DNA of 6,428 nucleotides from an uncultured Lachnospiraceae bacterium (GTDB lineage: Bacteria; Bacillota; Clostridia; Lachnospirales; Lachnospiraceae), in contig CANQEB010000143.1 of the NCBI GenBank assembly GCA_947594085.1, positions 1 through 6,428 on the forward strand. The letters run 5' to 3'. Every line of letters starts with the position of its first letter. The stretch's first letter is position 1. Both the position numbers and the translations under genes were made by a program. The notes under the pieces were generated by a model. It made no database searches, had not been told where the DNA came from, and saw nothing but the letters and a program-made list of their open reading frames with translations. Shown one piece after another: positions 1 to 6,354 of this stretch.

Positions 1-1
1 C

Positions 2-451
2 TCCCGCGGGAAAAACTGTGAAAAGCTTTTGCCGTGCATTGAGATTGCGCCGGTGGAGGGCACGCCGTTTGACTTCCGCGAGATGAAGCCGATCGGACGC
101 GATATCAATGCGGACTGCGAGCAGCTGCGTTTTGTGGGCGGTTACGATCACAATTTCGTGTGCGACGGGACTGCCGGTGAGTTCTGCAAGATCGCTGAGG
201 CGCGTTGTGAGGAGAGCGGCATCACGATGGAAGTATTCACGGACTGCTGCGGCGTCCAGTTCTACGCGGGCAATGCGATTGCGCCGCAGACGGGCAAGGG
301 CGGCGCTCCCTACGGAAAGCGCAGCGGCTTCTGCCTCGAGTCGCAGTTCTATCCGAACGCGATCAATCAGGCGGGCTTCCCCTCGCCGCTTCTGAAGGCG
401 GGAGAGCCGTACGATACGAAGACGAGCTACAGATTTTCTGTGAAGAAATAG
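2..451 (+). CDS. galM: Aldose 1-epimerase (galactose mutarotase), C-terminal part
   Basis: Interconverts the alpha and beta anomers of aldohexoses such as galactose and glucose in the cytoplasm. Only the last 149 codons are in the window; the reading frame is open to the left edge, so the true start and the N-terminal catalytic histidines lie upstream. Visible family landmarks are TPFDFR (near nt 62-79), GGYDHNFV (nt 137-160, with the conserved Asp at 146-148), QFYAGN (nt 257-274) and CLESQFYP (nt 332-355). The glutamate of CLESQ (codon 338-340) corresponds to the catalytic base of the family. The ending, with NAINQAGFPSPLL followed by GEPYDTKTSYRFS, is also typical, so the C-terminus is complete. 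The gene is followed 23 bases later by an intrinsic terminator, so it ends its transcription unit. The internal TTG at 29 is not a start, because homology and the open frame continue upstream of it. Confidence 0.95.
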   Translation, partial: SRGKNCEKLLPCIEIAPVEGTPFDFREMKPIGRDINADCEQLRFVGGYDHNFVCDGTAGEFCKIAEARCEESGITMEVFTDCCGVQFYAGNAIAPQTGKGGAPYGKRSGFCLESQFYPNAINQAGFPSPLLKAGEPYDTKTSYRFSVKK

Positions 452-473
452 CAGATATGAAATAAAACAACGG

Positions 474-522
474 ATCCCGGAGGAGATCACGGCAGGAATG
501 GCGGTCTCTTTCGGGATTTTTT
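474..522 (+). terminator. Intrinsic terminator after galM
   Basis: The arms 474-488 and 503-517 pair over 15 bases with a few G-U pairs, closing a 14-base loop. The outer six pairs (ATCCCG with CGGGAT) are perfect. A run of six T follows at 517-522. It lies 23 bases past the galM stop and insulates the ATPase gene's own promoter. Confidence 0.88.
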
Positions 523-543
523 AAATGGTTTTTATAAAAATAA

Positions 544-572
544 TTGACTTTTTCCTGTTTTCTGTGTATACT
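544..572 (+). promoter_or_regulatory. Sigma-A-type promoter of the ATPase gene
   Basis: TTGACT at 544-549 and TATACT at 567-572 each match five of six consensus bases and are separated by exactly 17 bp. The surrounding DNA is AT-rich. Transcription would start near 579, inside the first copy of the 15-bp tandem repeat, giving a 5' leader of about 86 bases before the ATG at 665. Confidence 0.8.
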
Positions 573-577
573 TTAGG

Positions 578-637
578 TAAATCGTAATATACTAAATCAT
601 GATTTACTAAATCGTAATTTAGTAAATCATGATTTAG
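578..637 (+). repeat. Four tandem 15-bp units in the leader of the ATPase gene
   Basis: The units start at 578, 593, 608 and 623: TAAATCGTAATATAC, TAAATCATGATTTAC, TAAATCGTAATTTAG and TAAATCATGATTTAG. Units 1 and 3 carry CGTA at the centre; units 2 and 4 carry CATG, so the array is also a 30-bp repeat (ABAB). The TAAATCATGATTTA of units 2 and 4 is a perfect 14-bp palindrome. The array begins at the predicted transcription start and ends 12 bases before the Shine-Dalgarno sequence. By analogy with iterated operators it may bind a regulator; that is inference. There is no spacer diversity, so it is not CRISPR. Confidence 0.9.
592..637. repeat. 46-bp near-perfect palindrome (21-bp arms, 4-base centre)
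   Basis: Bases 592-612 and 617-637 are exact reverse complements, with CGTA (613-616) between them. The palindrome arises because units 2 and 4 of the tandem array are themselves palindromic and unit 3 is nearly so. As DNA it could be a multi-dimer operator or extrude a cruciform. As RNA it would form a long AU-rich hairpin in the leader of the ATPase mRNA, ending 12 bases before the ribosome binding site. No T-run follows, so it is not an intrinsic terminator. Confidence 0.9.
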
Positions 638-664
638 GAACTTCTATTTAAGGAGACGGACGAA

Positions 665-2107
665 ATGTTTATAGGGAGAGACGCGGAGCTACAGTTTCTG
701 GAGGACAAGTATCATACAGACAAGGGACAGCTGATTGTTCTGTACGGACGGCGGCGTGTCGGGAAGACGGAGACGCTGCGGCAGTTCTGTAAGGGGAAGC
801 CGCATGTGTTCTTTGCGTGTCAGGAGTGTACAGACGAGCGGCAGCTTGCGGGTTTTTCAGAGAAACTGCTGCGCGAAGGCCTTCCAGCGGGACAGTATAT
901 CAGCCGTTTTGATGATTGGGAGAAAGCGTTTCGCGCTGTGCCGGATTTGCCGTATGGGGACAGGAAGCGCCTGCTCGTGATTGACGAGTTCCCCTATATG
1001 TGCAGAGGCAATTCCTCGATCCCGTCTGTTCTCCAGAATCTTTGGGACGAGATTCTGAAGGATTCCAATGTGATGATCATCCTGTGCGGGAGCGCGATGA
1101 GCTTCATAGAGAAGGAGTTGCTGTCCGAGAAGAATCCGCTGTATGGGCGCGCGACCGGCATTTACAAGATGACGGAGATGAGCTTTTATGACGCCGTGAA
1201 ATTCTTTCCCGACTATTCTGCCCGGGATAAGGTGCTCTTATACGCGGTGCTCGGCGGCATTCCACATTATCTGCTCCAGTTCGACCCGAAGCTGCCGCTT
1301 TCGGAGAATATCAAGAAAAACATTCTGACAAAGGGTTGCGTCCTGTACAGCGAAGTGGAATTCCTGCTGCGTCAGGAGCTGCGCGAGACGGCGCTGTACA
1401 ATACGCTGATCAGCGCGATTGCGCTTGGGAGCACACGACTTAGCGAGATCAGCCAGAAATCGCTCATCGGGGACACAGCCAGGACCAGTGTATATCTGCG
1501 GAATCTGGTCGAGCTGGGAATTGTGCGCCGGGAGTTCTCTGTGGACGCCGGGATCAAAGAGCAGGCGAATGCGAATCGCGGGATCTACCGTTTGACGGAC
1601 AATTATTTCCGCTTCTGGTATGCGTTTGCGTTTGCGAATTATTCCGACCTGGAGTCGGGAGATGTGGACGGCGTATACCGGTATGCGATTGAGCCCATGC
1701 TTCATGAGTACGCTGCGAGCACCTTTGAGGACGTCTGCCAACAGTACGTGCAGAGGCTTCAGAAGGCGGGGGAGTTGCCGTTTCGCTATGCGAGGATGGG
1801 ACGCTGGTTCGGGAAGACGACGGTGCGGGACGGAGAAAATTTAACCGAGACAGAGGTTGACCTGCTGGCAGTTTCCCGGGACGGGAAACAGTATCTGGTC
1901 GGGGAGTGCAAATTCAAGGGCAGACCATTCGCTTATTCCGATTATCTGAACACGACGGCGAAGTTTGCCCCGCAGAAGGAGTACGCGGATTTTTATTATT
2001 TCCTGTTCTCGGAGTCCGGTTTCGGGGAGGAACTGTGCGGGATCGCGGAGGCGGACGGAAGGGTGCGGCTGTGCGGATTGGATGAGATTGTGCAGGGAAA
2101 GTTCTAG
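665..2107 (+). CDS. ATPase_2/DUF234-type ATPase with PD-(D/E)XK nuclease-like C-terminus
   Basis: A 480-residue predicted soluble protein; the ATG at 665 has AAGGAGA at 650-656. Residues 1-200 form a P-loop ATPase: an FIGRDAEL start, Walker A GRRRVGKT at 28-35, Walker B LLVIDEFPY at 103-111 with D107 and E108, a sensor-like IILCGSAMSF at 138-147, and LYGRATG at 159-165. Residues about 250-311 (LSEISQ, then YLRNLVELGIVRR, then IYRLTDNYFRFWY) look like a winged helix. The C-terminal domain (about 340-480) has E355 in a helix, D399 in EVDLLAV and E414-x-K416 in VGECKFKG, the pattern of PD-(D/E)XK nucleases, a superfamily in which DUF234 is placed. Family members are widespread in archaea and anaerobic bacteria, but their role is not known to me; DNA processing or defence are possible. 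It stands alone, with its own promoter and a terminator upstream. No transmembrane segment is evident. Domain calls are by eye. Confidence 0.88.
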   Translation: MFIGRDAELQFLEDKYHTDKGQLIVLYGRRRVGKTETLRQFCKGKPHVFFACQECTDERQLAGFSEKLLREGLPAGQYISRFDDWEKAFRAVPDLPYGDRKRLLVIDEFPYMCRGNSSIPSVLQNLWDEILKDSNVMIILCGSAMSFIEKELLSEKNPLYGRATGIYKMTEMSFYDAVKFFPDYSARDKVLLYAVLGGIPHYLLQFDPKLPLSENIKKNILTKGCVLYSEVEFLLRQELRETALYNTLISAIALGSTRLSEISQKSLIGDTARTSVYLRNLVELGIVRREFSVDAGIKEQANANRGIYRLTDNYFRFWYAFAFANYSDLESGDVDGVYRYAIEPMLHEYAASTFEDVCQQYVQRLQKAGELPFRYARMGRWFGKTTVRDGENLTETEVDLLAVSRDGKQYLVGECKFKGRPFAYSDYLNTTAKFAPQKEYADFYYFLFSESGFGEELCGIAEADGRVRLCGLDEIVQGKF

Positions 2108-2204
2108 CACAAAAATGCGGTGCTCTCCGCAAAAAAATCCAGACGTCTTCCTCTCACCTTTTTCAAAACAAAAATTAACAGACAAATCAAAAATCATTCC
2201 ATTT

Positions 2205-2233
2205 TTTACAGATTACCTCCGTGATAGGATGAT
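2205..2233 (+). promoter_or_regulatory. Possible promoter of the sugar transporter operon
   Basis: TTTACA at 2205-2210 matches five of six -35 consensus bases. With a 17-bp spacer the -10 would be GATGAT at 2228-2233, which matches only four of six; TAGGAT at 2225-2230 is an alternative with a short 14-bp spacer. The -10 is weak and overlaps the left arm of the inverted repeat at 2230-2260, which would suit a regulated promoter. The exact position is uncertain. Confidence 0.35.
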
Positions 2234-2260
2234 CACAGTCGCAGTATAGGGCTGTGATCA
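2230..2260. promoter_or_regulatory. Inverted repeat upstream of chvE, candidate operator or leader hairpin
   Basis: TGATCACAG at 2230-2238 and CTGTGATCA at 2252-2260 are exact reverse complements; two more pairs (one of them T-G) extend the arms to 11 bases around a 9-base loop. A further GTGAT at 2221-2225 forms a second small inverted repeat with ATCAC at 2232-2236. There is no T-run after it, so it is not a terminator. Placement just upstream of the ribosome binding site and overlapping the possible -10 suits a regulator binding site. The regulator is not in the window. Confidence 0.5.
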
Positions 2261-2291
2261 AACTATATCAACAGAAAACAGGAGGTAGAAC

Positions 2292-3410
2292 ATGAAAAAG
2301 AGTTTAGTAGTTTTGGCTGCACTGGCGACTGCTACCATGATGGCAGTTCCGGCAAGCGCAGACGAGACAAAGATGGTTGGTATCTCTATGCCGACACAGT
2401 CTCTGGAGCGCTGGAATCGTGATGGTGCTTATCTGGAGGAACAGTTCAAGGCAGCAGGGTATGATGCGAAAGCTACATACTCTGACAACGATGAGAATCG
2501 TCAGGCAAACGATATTGAGAACCTGATCAATGCTGACGGCGCTGATCTTCTGGTGATCGCGGCAATCAATGGTGAGTCTCTGAACGGAGTAATGAAGGAG
2601 GCTGTTGAGGCTGGTATCCCGGTTATCGCTTACGATCGTCTGATCATGAATGATGGTACGTCTTTCTATGTATCTTATGATAACTATACGGTAGGTACAC
2701 TGCAGGGCCAGTACGTAGTCGATACGCTGGATCTGGACAACGCCGGCGATAAGGTTTACAACATCGAGTTCACCGCAGGTGATCCGGCGGACAACAACGC
2801 AGGCTTCTTCTTCAACGGTGCGTTCGACGTTCTGAAACCGTACATCGATGCGGGAACGCTGAACGTGGTTTCCGGCCAGACTGAGTTTGACGCGGTTGCT
2901 ACTGCGGCATGGGATGAGCAGACCGCTATGGAGAGAATGCAGAACATCCTTGCTTCCTACTATGCAGACGGCACGCAGCTTGACGTTGCGCTTTGCTCCA
3001 ACGACTCCACCGCTCGCGGCGTTACGCAGGCAATCGAGTCTGACTATGCGGGCGACAACACGGTTCTGATCACAGGCCAGGACGCTGACGAGGCGAACCT
3101 TGCAAACATCGTTGACGGCAAGCAGTCTATGACGGTTTACAAGAACCTTGCAAACGAGGCAGTTGCTACTCTGGATCTTGCGAAGGCTCTTCTGGATGGG
3201 CAGGAAATAGACGGTTCCATCATCGAGAACGCAGGCTGGGATTTTGAGTGCGCATATGATACCGAGTCTTACGAGACGTCAGAAGGTCATACCTGCCCGT
3301 CCTTCCTGCTGGTTCCGACGGTTGTCACGGTTGACAATATGGTAGAATCCCTGGTTGATATCGGCGAGTATACACAGGATGAGGATGGCTATCTGCATCC
3401 GGCTCACTGA
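2292..3410 (+). CDS. chvE: Multiple-monosaccharide ABC transporter substrate-binding protein (ChvE-like)
   Basis: A 372-residue extracytoplasmic receptor that captures monosaccharides for the MmsA/MmsB transporter. The ATG at 2292 is preceded by AGGAGGT (2280-2286). Residues 1-23 are a signal peptide (KK, hydrophobic stretch, then ASA before D24), suggesting signal peptidase I cleavage. There is no cysteine near the cleavage site, so it is not an evident lipoprotein. The mature part is a periplasmic binding protein fold (Peripla_BP_4 type): VGISMPTQSLERW at 29-41, DLLVIAAINGESL at 85-97, IPVIAYDRLIMN at 109-120, DPADNNAGFFFNGA at 164-177, TGQDADEANL at 261-270 and SFLLVPTVVTVDN at 337-349. 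These match ChvE closely across its whole length; ChvE binds galactose, glucose, arabinose and related sugars, but the ligand here cannot be read from sequence. It is first gene of the operon, and a hairpin terminator follows before the ATPase gene. Confidence 0.93.
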   Translation: MKKSLVVLAALATATMMAVPASADETKMVGISMPTQSLERWNRDGAYLEEQFKAAGYDAKATYSDNDENRQANDIENLINADGADLLVIAAINGESLNGVMKEAVEAGIPVIAYDRLIMNDGTSFYVSYDNYTVGTLQGQYVVDTLDLDNAGDKVYNIEFTAGDPADNNAGFFFNGAFDVLKPYIDAGTLNVVSGQTEFDAVATAAWDEQTAMERMQNILASYYADGTQLDVALCSNDSTARGVTQAIESDYAGDNTVLITGQDADEANLANIVDGKQSMTVYKNLANEAVATLDLAKALLDGQEIDGSIIENAGWDFECAYDTESYETSEGHTCPSFLLVPTVVTVDNMVESLVDIGEYTQDEDGYLHPAH

Positions 3411-3448
3411 TCGGATTTTATCAGATCATATTCTGGAAATTTAAGAAC

Positions 3449-3476
3449 GGGCGGGGCAGTGCCCCGCCTTGTTTTT
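3449..3476 (+). terminator. Intercistronic hairpin with T-run between chvE and mmsA (probable attenuating terminator)
   Basis: GGCGGGGC at 3450-3457 pairs perfectly with GCCCCGCC at 3461-3468 around the loop AGT; a G-T pair can extend it by one. TTGTTTTT follows at 3469-3476. It has the form of an intrinsic terminator but lies inside the operon, 39 bases past the chvE stop and only a few bases before the mmsA ribosome binding site. Partial termination here, or 3'-end protection of the chvE mRNA, would give more receptor than transporter. Confidence 0.82.
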
Positions 3477-3481
3477 GAGAG

Positions 3482-3497
3482 AGGAGGTACCATCTTG
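3482..3497 (+). promoter_or_regulatory. Ribosome binding site fixing the TTG start of mmsA
   Basis: AGGAGGT at 3482-3488 lies six bases before TTG at 3495-3497. The TTG gives the family-typical N-terminus [18 protein letters not shown]. An in-frame GTG at 3459 lies in the terminator hairpin and has no ribosome binding site. Confidence 0.85.
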
Positions 3498-5027
3498 GCT
3501 GACAAAATTCTGGTAATGGAGCACATTACGAAAGAATTTCCCGGTGTCAAGGCTCTGGATAATGTAAATCTGGAGGTAGAACGAGGCGAGATCCATGCGC
3601 TGATCGGAGAGAACGGCGCAGGCAAGTCCACATTGATGAATGTATTGAGCGGGCAGTATCCATACGGCAGTTATACCGGAACCGTCACCTACGAGGGAAA
3701 AGAGTGCCGGTTTAAAAGGTTGAGTGACAGTGAGGCGGAGGGCATCGTGATCATTCATCAGGAGCTTGCCCTGATTCCGCTGCTCTCCATCGGAGAAAAC
3801 ATGTTCCTCGGAAATGAGATCAGGAACAGTCTCGGCTACATCGACTGGGATAAGACTTACAGTGAAGCTGAAAAGCATATGGCGCAGGTCGGTCTGCACG
3901 AATCCGCGCAGACACTGATCAAGGATATCGGTACAGGCAAGCAGCAGCTTGTGGAGATCGCGAAGGCGTTCTCGAAGAAGGTGAAGCTGCTCATCCTTGA
4001 TGAGCCGACCTCATCCTTAAATGACGAAGACGCGAAAATGTTGTTAGACCTTCTGATGGAGTTCAAGAAGAACGGCCTGACATCCATTATCATTACACAT
4101 AAATTGAATGAAATCATCTACTGCGCGGACCGTGTGACGATCCTGCGCGACGGCAGCACGATTGAGACGCTGACGAAGGGCGTAGACGACCTGAGCGAGG
4201 ATCGCATCATCAAGGGCATGGTCGGACGTTCCATGGACGATCGTTATCCGGCGCGCGAGCACAAGGTCAGTGAGAAGGTCGCCCTGGAGGCGAAGGACTG
4301 GACCGTTCATCATCCGCTTTACCCGGAGAAGATCGTGGATGACCATATCTCTTTCAAGGTACATAAGGGTGAAGTGATCGGCTTCTCCGGACTGCAGGGC
4401 GCGGGGCGGACGGAGCTTGCGATGTCCGTGTTCGGCAAGAGCTACGGATCGAACATTTCCGGAAGCCTTTACTTAAATGGAAATCTGGTGAACCTGAAAA
4501 GTCCGCGTGCCGCGATTTCGCACGGACTCGCGTACGTGACGGAAGACCGGAAGACCAACGGCCTGATCCTGGACAAATCGATCCGATTCAACACGACGCT
4601 GGCCCGTCTCAGCAAGGTCTGTAAAAACGGGATCATCGATGTCGACAAGGAAGTGCATGAGGCGGAGCTGATTACGAAGGAGATGGGCACGAAGACGCCG
4701 AGCAATGAACAGCAGATCGGCAATCTTTCCGGCGGCAACCAGCAGAAGGCTCTGCTTGGCAAGTGGATGTTCGCGGAGCCGGAGATCCTGATCCTCGATG
4801 AGCCAACGCGCGGCATCGATGTGGGCGCGAAGTACGATATTTACTGCCTGATCAACGAGATGGTGGCGAATGGGAAGGCGGTCATTATGATCTCCTCCGA
4901 GATGCCCGAGCTGCTCGGCATGTGCGACCGCATCTACGTCATGAGCGAGGGCAAACTGGCCGGGGAACTCGACGCGAAGGAAGCGACACAGGAGAAGATC
5001 ATGAGTCTGATCATGCAGAATGCCTGA
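3495..5027 (+). CDS. mmsA: Multiple-monosaccharide ABC transporter ATP-binding protein (GguA/MmsA)
   Basis: A 510-residue protein from the TTG start, with two nucleotide-binding domains in one chain; it powers sugar import on the cytoplasmic side. Domain 1: Walker [10 protein letters not shown] at 38-46, Q-loop HQE with Q89, a signature region of the form IGTGKQQ at 145-151 instead of LSGGQ, Walker B LLILDEPT at 165-172 and switch histidine H202. Domain 2: Walker [10 protein letters not shown] at 299-307 with R305 in place of the lysine, a canonical LSGGNQQK at 411-418, Walker [13 protein letters not shown] at 431-442, and ISSEMPE at 466-472 where serine replaces the switch histidine. These departures are characteristic of the RbsA/MglA/GguA class, in which the two sites are unequal, so they are not damage. 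The close match to GguA includes [10 protein letters not shown] and [18 protein letters not shown]. It is the second gene of the operon; the stop is 45 bases before mmsB. Confidence 0.95.
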   Translation: MADKILVMEHITKEFPGVKALDNVNLEVERGEIHALIGENGAGKSTLMNVLSGQYPYGSYTGTVTYEGKECRFKRLSDSEAEGIVIIHQELALIPLLSIGENMFLGNEIRNSLGYIDWDKTYSEAEKHMAQVGLHESAQTLIKDIGTGKQQLVEIAKAFSKKVKLLILDEPTSSLNDEDAKMLLDLLMEFKKNGLTSIIITHKLNEIIYCADRVTILRDGSTIETLTKGVDDLSEDRIIKGMVGRSMDDRYPAREHKVSEKVALEAKDWTVHHPLYPEKIVDDHISFKVHKGEVIGFSGLQGAGRTELAMSVFGKSYGSNISGSLYLNGNLVNLKSPRAAISHGLAYVTEDRKTNGLILDKSIRFNTTLARLSKVCKNGIIDVDKEVHEAELITKEMGTKTPSNEQQIGNLSGGNQQKALLGKWMFAEPEILILDEPTRGIDVGAKYDIYCLINEMVANGKAVIMISSEMPELLGMCDRIYVMSEGKLAGELDAKEATQEKIMSLIMQNA

Positions 5028-5067
5028 CGGCACGGATGGCGACTGACACAATGAGAAAGGAGAAACA

Positions 5068-5076
5068 ATGAAATGA
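5068..5076 (+). other. Two-codon minigene (ATG AAA TGA) overlapping the mmsB start
   Basis: The sequence reads ATGAAATGAG: an ATG at 5068, one lysine codon and a TGA whose first bases overlap the mmsB ATG at 5073-5075. AAAGGAG at 5056-5062 lies five bases before the first ATG and ten before the mmsB ATG, so ribosomes could use either. Stop-start overlap could re-initiate on mmsB. It may equally be chance in an A-rich leader. Confidence 0.3.
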
Positions 5077-6230
5077 GTGGAAAGGTGAAAGATTTCCTTA
5101 CAAAATATACGATGGTCCTGGCTCTTGTCATCGTATTTGCTCTGTTTAGTTTTTTGACAGACGGCAGATTGCTCTATGCGCAGAACATGTCCAACCTTCT
5201 CCTGCAGAACGGTTACGTGCTCGTGCTTGCCTGCGGTATGCTGCTGTGTATTCTGACAGGCGGTAACATCGACCTGTCTGTTGGTTCTGTCAACTGTCTG
5301 GTCGGCTGCGTTGCGGCTGTGCTGGTTGTCAATTACGGTTTTAACCCGATCCTGACAATTGTCCTTTGCCTGATCGTAGGTATTTTGGTCGGCGTCTGGC
5401 AGGGGTACTGGATTGGTTACATGCGTATCCCGCCTTTTATCACCACGCTGGCAGGCATGTTCATCTTCCGTGGTATCGGACGTGTGATCGTGGGCGGCAA
5501 GACGGTTGCCATGCAGAACAATTTGTTCCTGGATGCGTTTACCGCCTATGTGAATATTCCGGGGCTGGACGACAACGTAAAGTATTCTGCGATTATCGTC
5601 GGCGTGATCGCGGCGGTCTATGTGATCTTCAATACGGTAAACTCCAGAAGAAACAAGGCGAAGAAGGGCTACCGTCAGAACAGCGCGACAGCAGATTTTG
5701 GCAAGGCGTTCATCATCGCGGCGGTCATTCTCTGGTACTGCTATCAGCTGAGCCAGTACAAGGGCATCCCGGTCATGATGATCTGGGTGGTCGCGGTCTG
5801 CCTGATCTACAACTTCATCACATCCAAGACCGCGTTTGGACGATATTTCTATGCGGTGGGCGGTAACGAGAAGGCGACGAAGCTCTCCGGTATCGACACG
5901 AACAAGATTTACTTTGTCGCGTACACGAACATGGGACTTCTGGCCGGTCTGGCCGGTCTTCTGTGTCTGGCGCGTATCGGTTCCGTGAACGGCAACTCCG
6001 GTACCTCCTTCGAGATGGACGCGATCGGTTCCTGCTTCATCGGCGGAGCTTCCGCATACGGCGGAGTCGGTACCGTCGGCGGCGTAGTGATCGGCGCTCT
6101 GCTGCTCGGTGTCATCAACATGGGTATGTCCATCATGGGTATCGGCGATTCCTGGCAGTATATCGTCAAGGGCGGCGTGCTGCTGGTGGCCGTTGTGTTC
6201 GATGTGATCTCCAACCGCAAGTCGAACTGA
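5073..6230 (+). CDS. mmsB: Multiple-monosaccharide ABC transporter permease (GguB/MmsB)
   Basis: A 385-residue inner-membrane permease of the BPD_transp_2 family; it forms the sugar channel, probably as a homodimer, with MmsA. About ten hydrophobic segments can be seen, near residues 12-28, 46-62, 66-88, 92-117, 122-141, 171-189, 212-228, 233-250, 283-302, 318-345 and 365-379 (some may merge). Family landmarks are GGNIDLSVGSV at 63-73, IPPFITTLAGMFIFRG at 119-134, the cytoplasmic coupling loop GRYFYAVGGNEKATKLSGI at 256-274, and a glycine-rich stretch from GSCFIGGASAYGGVGTV through GALLLG at 319-346. A basic loop at 191-203 between membrane segments is usual in the GguB/XylH type. The ATG at 5073 gives the expected N-terminus MSGKVKDFLTKY; the Shine-Dalgarno AAAGGAG is ten bases upstream, slightly far. 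It is the last gene of the operon, with a terminator 80 bases on. Confidence 0.94.
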   Translation: MSGKVKDFLTKYTMVLALVIVFALFSFLTDGRLLYAQNMSNLLLQNGYVLVLACGMLLCILTGGNIDLSVGSVNCLVGCVAAVLVVNYGFNPILTIVLCLIVGILVGVWQGYWIGYMRIPPFITTLAGMFIFRGIGRVIVGGKTVAMQNNLFLDAFTAYVNIPGLDDNVKYSAIIVGVIAAVYVIFNTVNSRRNKAKKGYRQNSATADFGKAFIIAAVILWYCYQLSQYKGIPVMMIWVVAVCLIYNFITSKTAFGRYFYAVGGNEKATKLSGIDTNKIYFVAYTNMGLLAGLAGLLCLARIGSVNGNSGTSFEMDAIGSCFIGGASAYGGVGTVGGVVIGALLLGVINMGMSIMGIGDSWQYIVKGGVLLVAVVFDVISNRKSN

Positions 6231-6309
6231 GAAGGAACGGTATTCGGAAGTATCCGGGTGCAGGATTGCTGCGGAGCATGGGCAGTCCGAAAGGGAAACA
6301 AGAAAATAT

Positions 6310-6348
6310 GGGGCGCTGCAAAATTGAGGTTTTGCGGCGCCTCTTTTT
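6310..6348 (+). terminator. Intrinsic terminator of the sugar transporter operon
   Basis: Bases 6310-6323 pair with 6330-6343 over 14 pairs (two G-U type), closing a six-base loop; the core is GGCGCTGCAAAA against TTTTGCGGCGCC. TTTTT follows at 6344-6348. It is well placed 80 bases past mmsB. The stretch 6231-6309 before it shows no gene. The hairpin is also the likely target feature of the group II intron that begins at 6355. Confidence 0.93.
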
Positions 6349-6354
6349 GTGATA

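Noticed and set aside
578..637. Short regular repeats that might suggest a CRISPR array
   Set aside because: The 15-bp units are contiguous with no unique spacers and there are no cas genes; it is a tandem or operator-like array.
1238..1741. 167-codon open frame on the minus strand
   Set aside because: It lies wholly inside the ATPase gene, has no recognisable domain, and is a shadow of GC-rich coding sequence.
2108..2130. Hairpin GCGG-TGCTCT-CCGC after the ATPase gene as a terminator
   Set aside because: The stem has only four pairs and is followed by an A-run on the plus strand; it could act only on the minus strand, where no gene is seen. No convincing forward terminator for the ATPase gene was found.
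2220..2237. CRP site near CGTGA...TCACA
   Set aside because: The half-sites are eight rather than six bases apart, and classical CRP is not expected in Clostridia; kept only as a generic inverted repeat.
3459..3494. Upstream GTG start for the mmsA ATPase
   Set aside because: The GTG lies in the hairpin, has no ribosome binding site, and would add 12 residues not expected for the family; TTG at 3495 has an AGGAGGT six bases upstream.
3639..4965. Degenerate ABC motifs in mmsA (IGTGKQQ, GAGRTE, serine for the switch histidine) as signs of a decayed gene
   Set aside because: These are typical of double-domain sugar importer ATPases of the RbsA/GguA class, and the frame is intact.
4473..5051. 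192-codon open frame on the minus strand
   Set aside because: It is antisense to the second nucleotide-binding domain of mmsA and resembles no protein family; explained by codon bias.
5366..5866. 166-codon open frame on the plus strand
   Set aside because: It overlaps mmsB in another frame; the mmsB frame carries the clear permease motifs.
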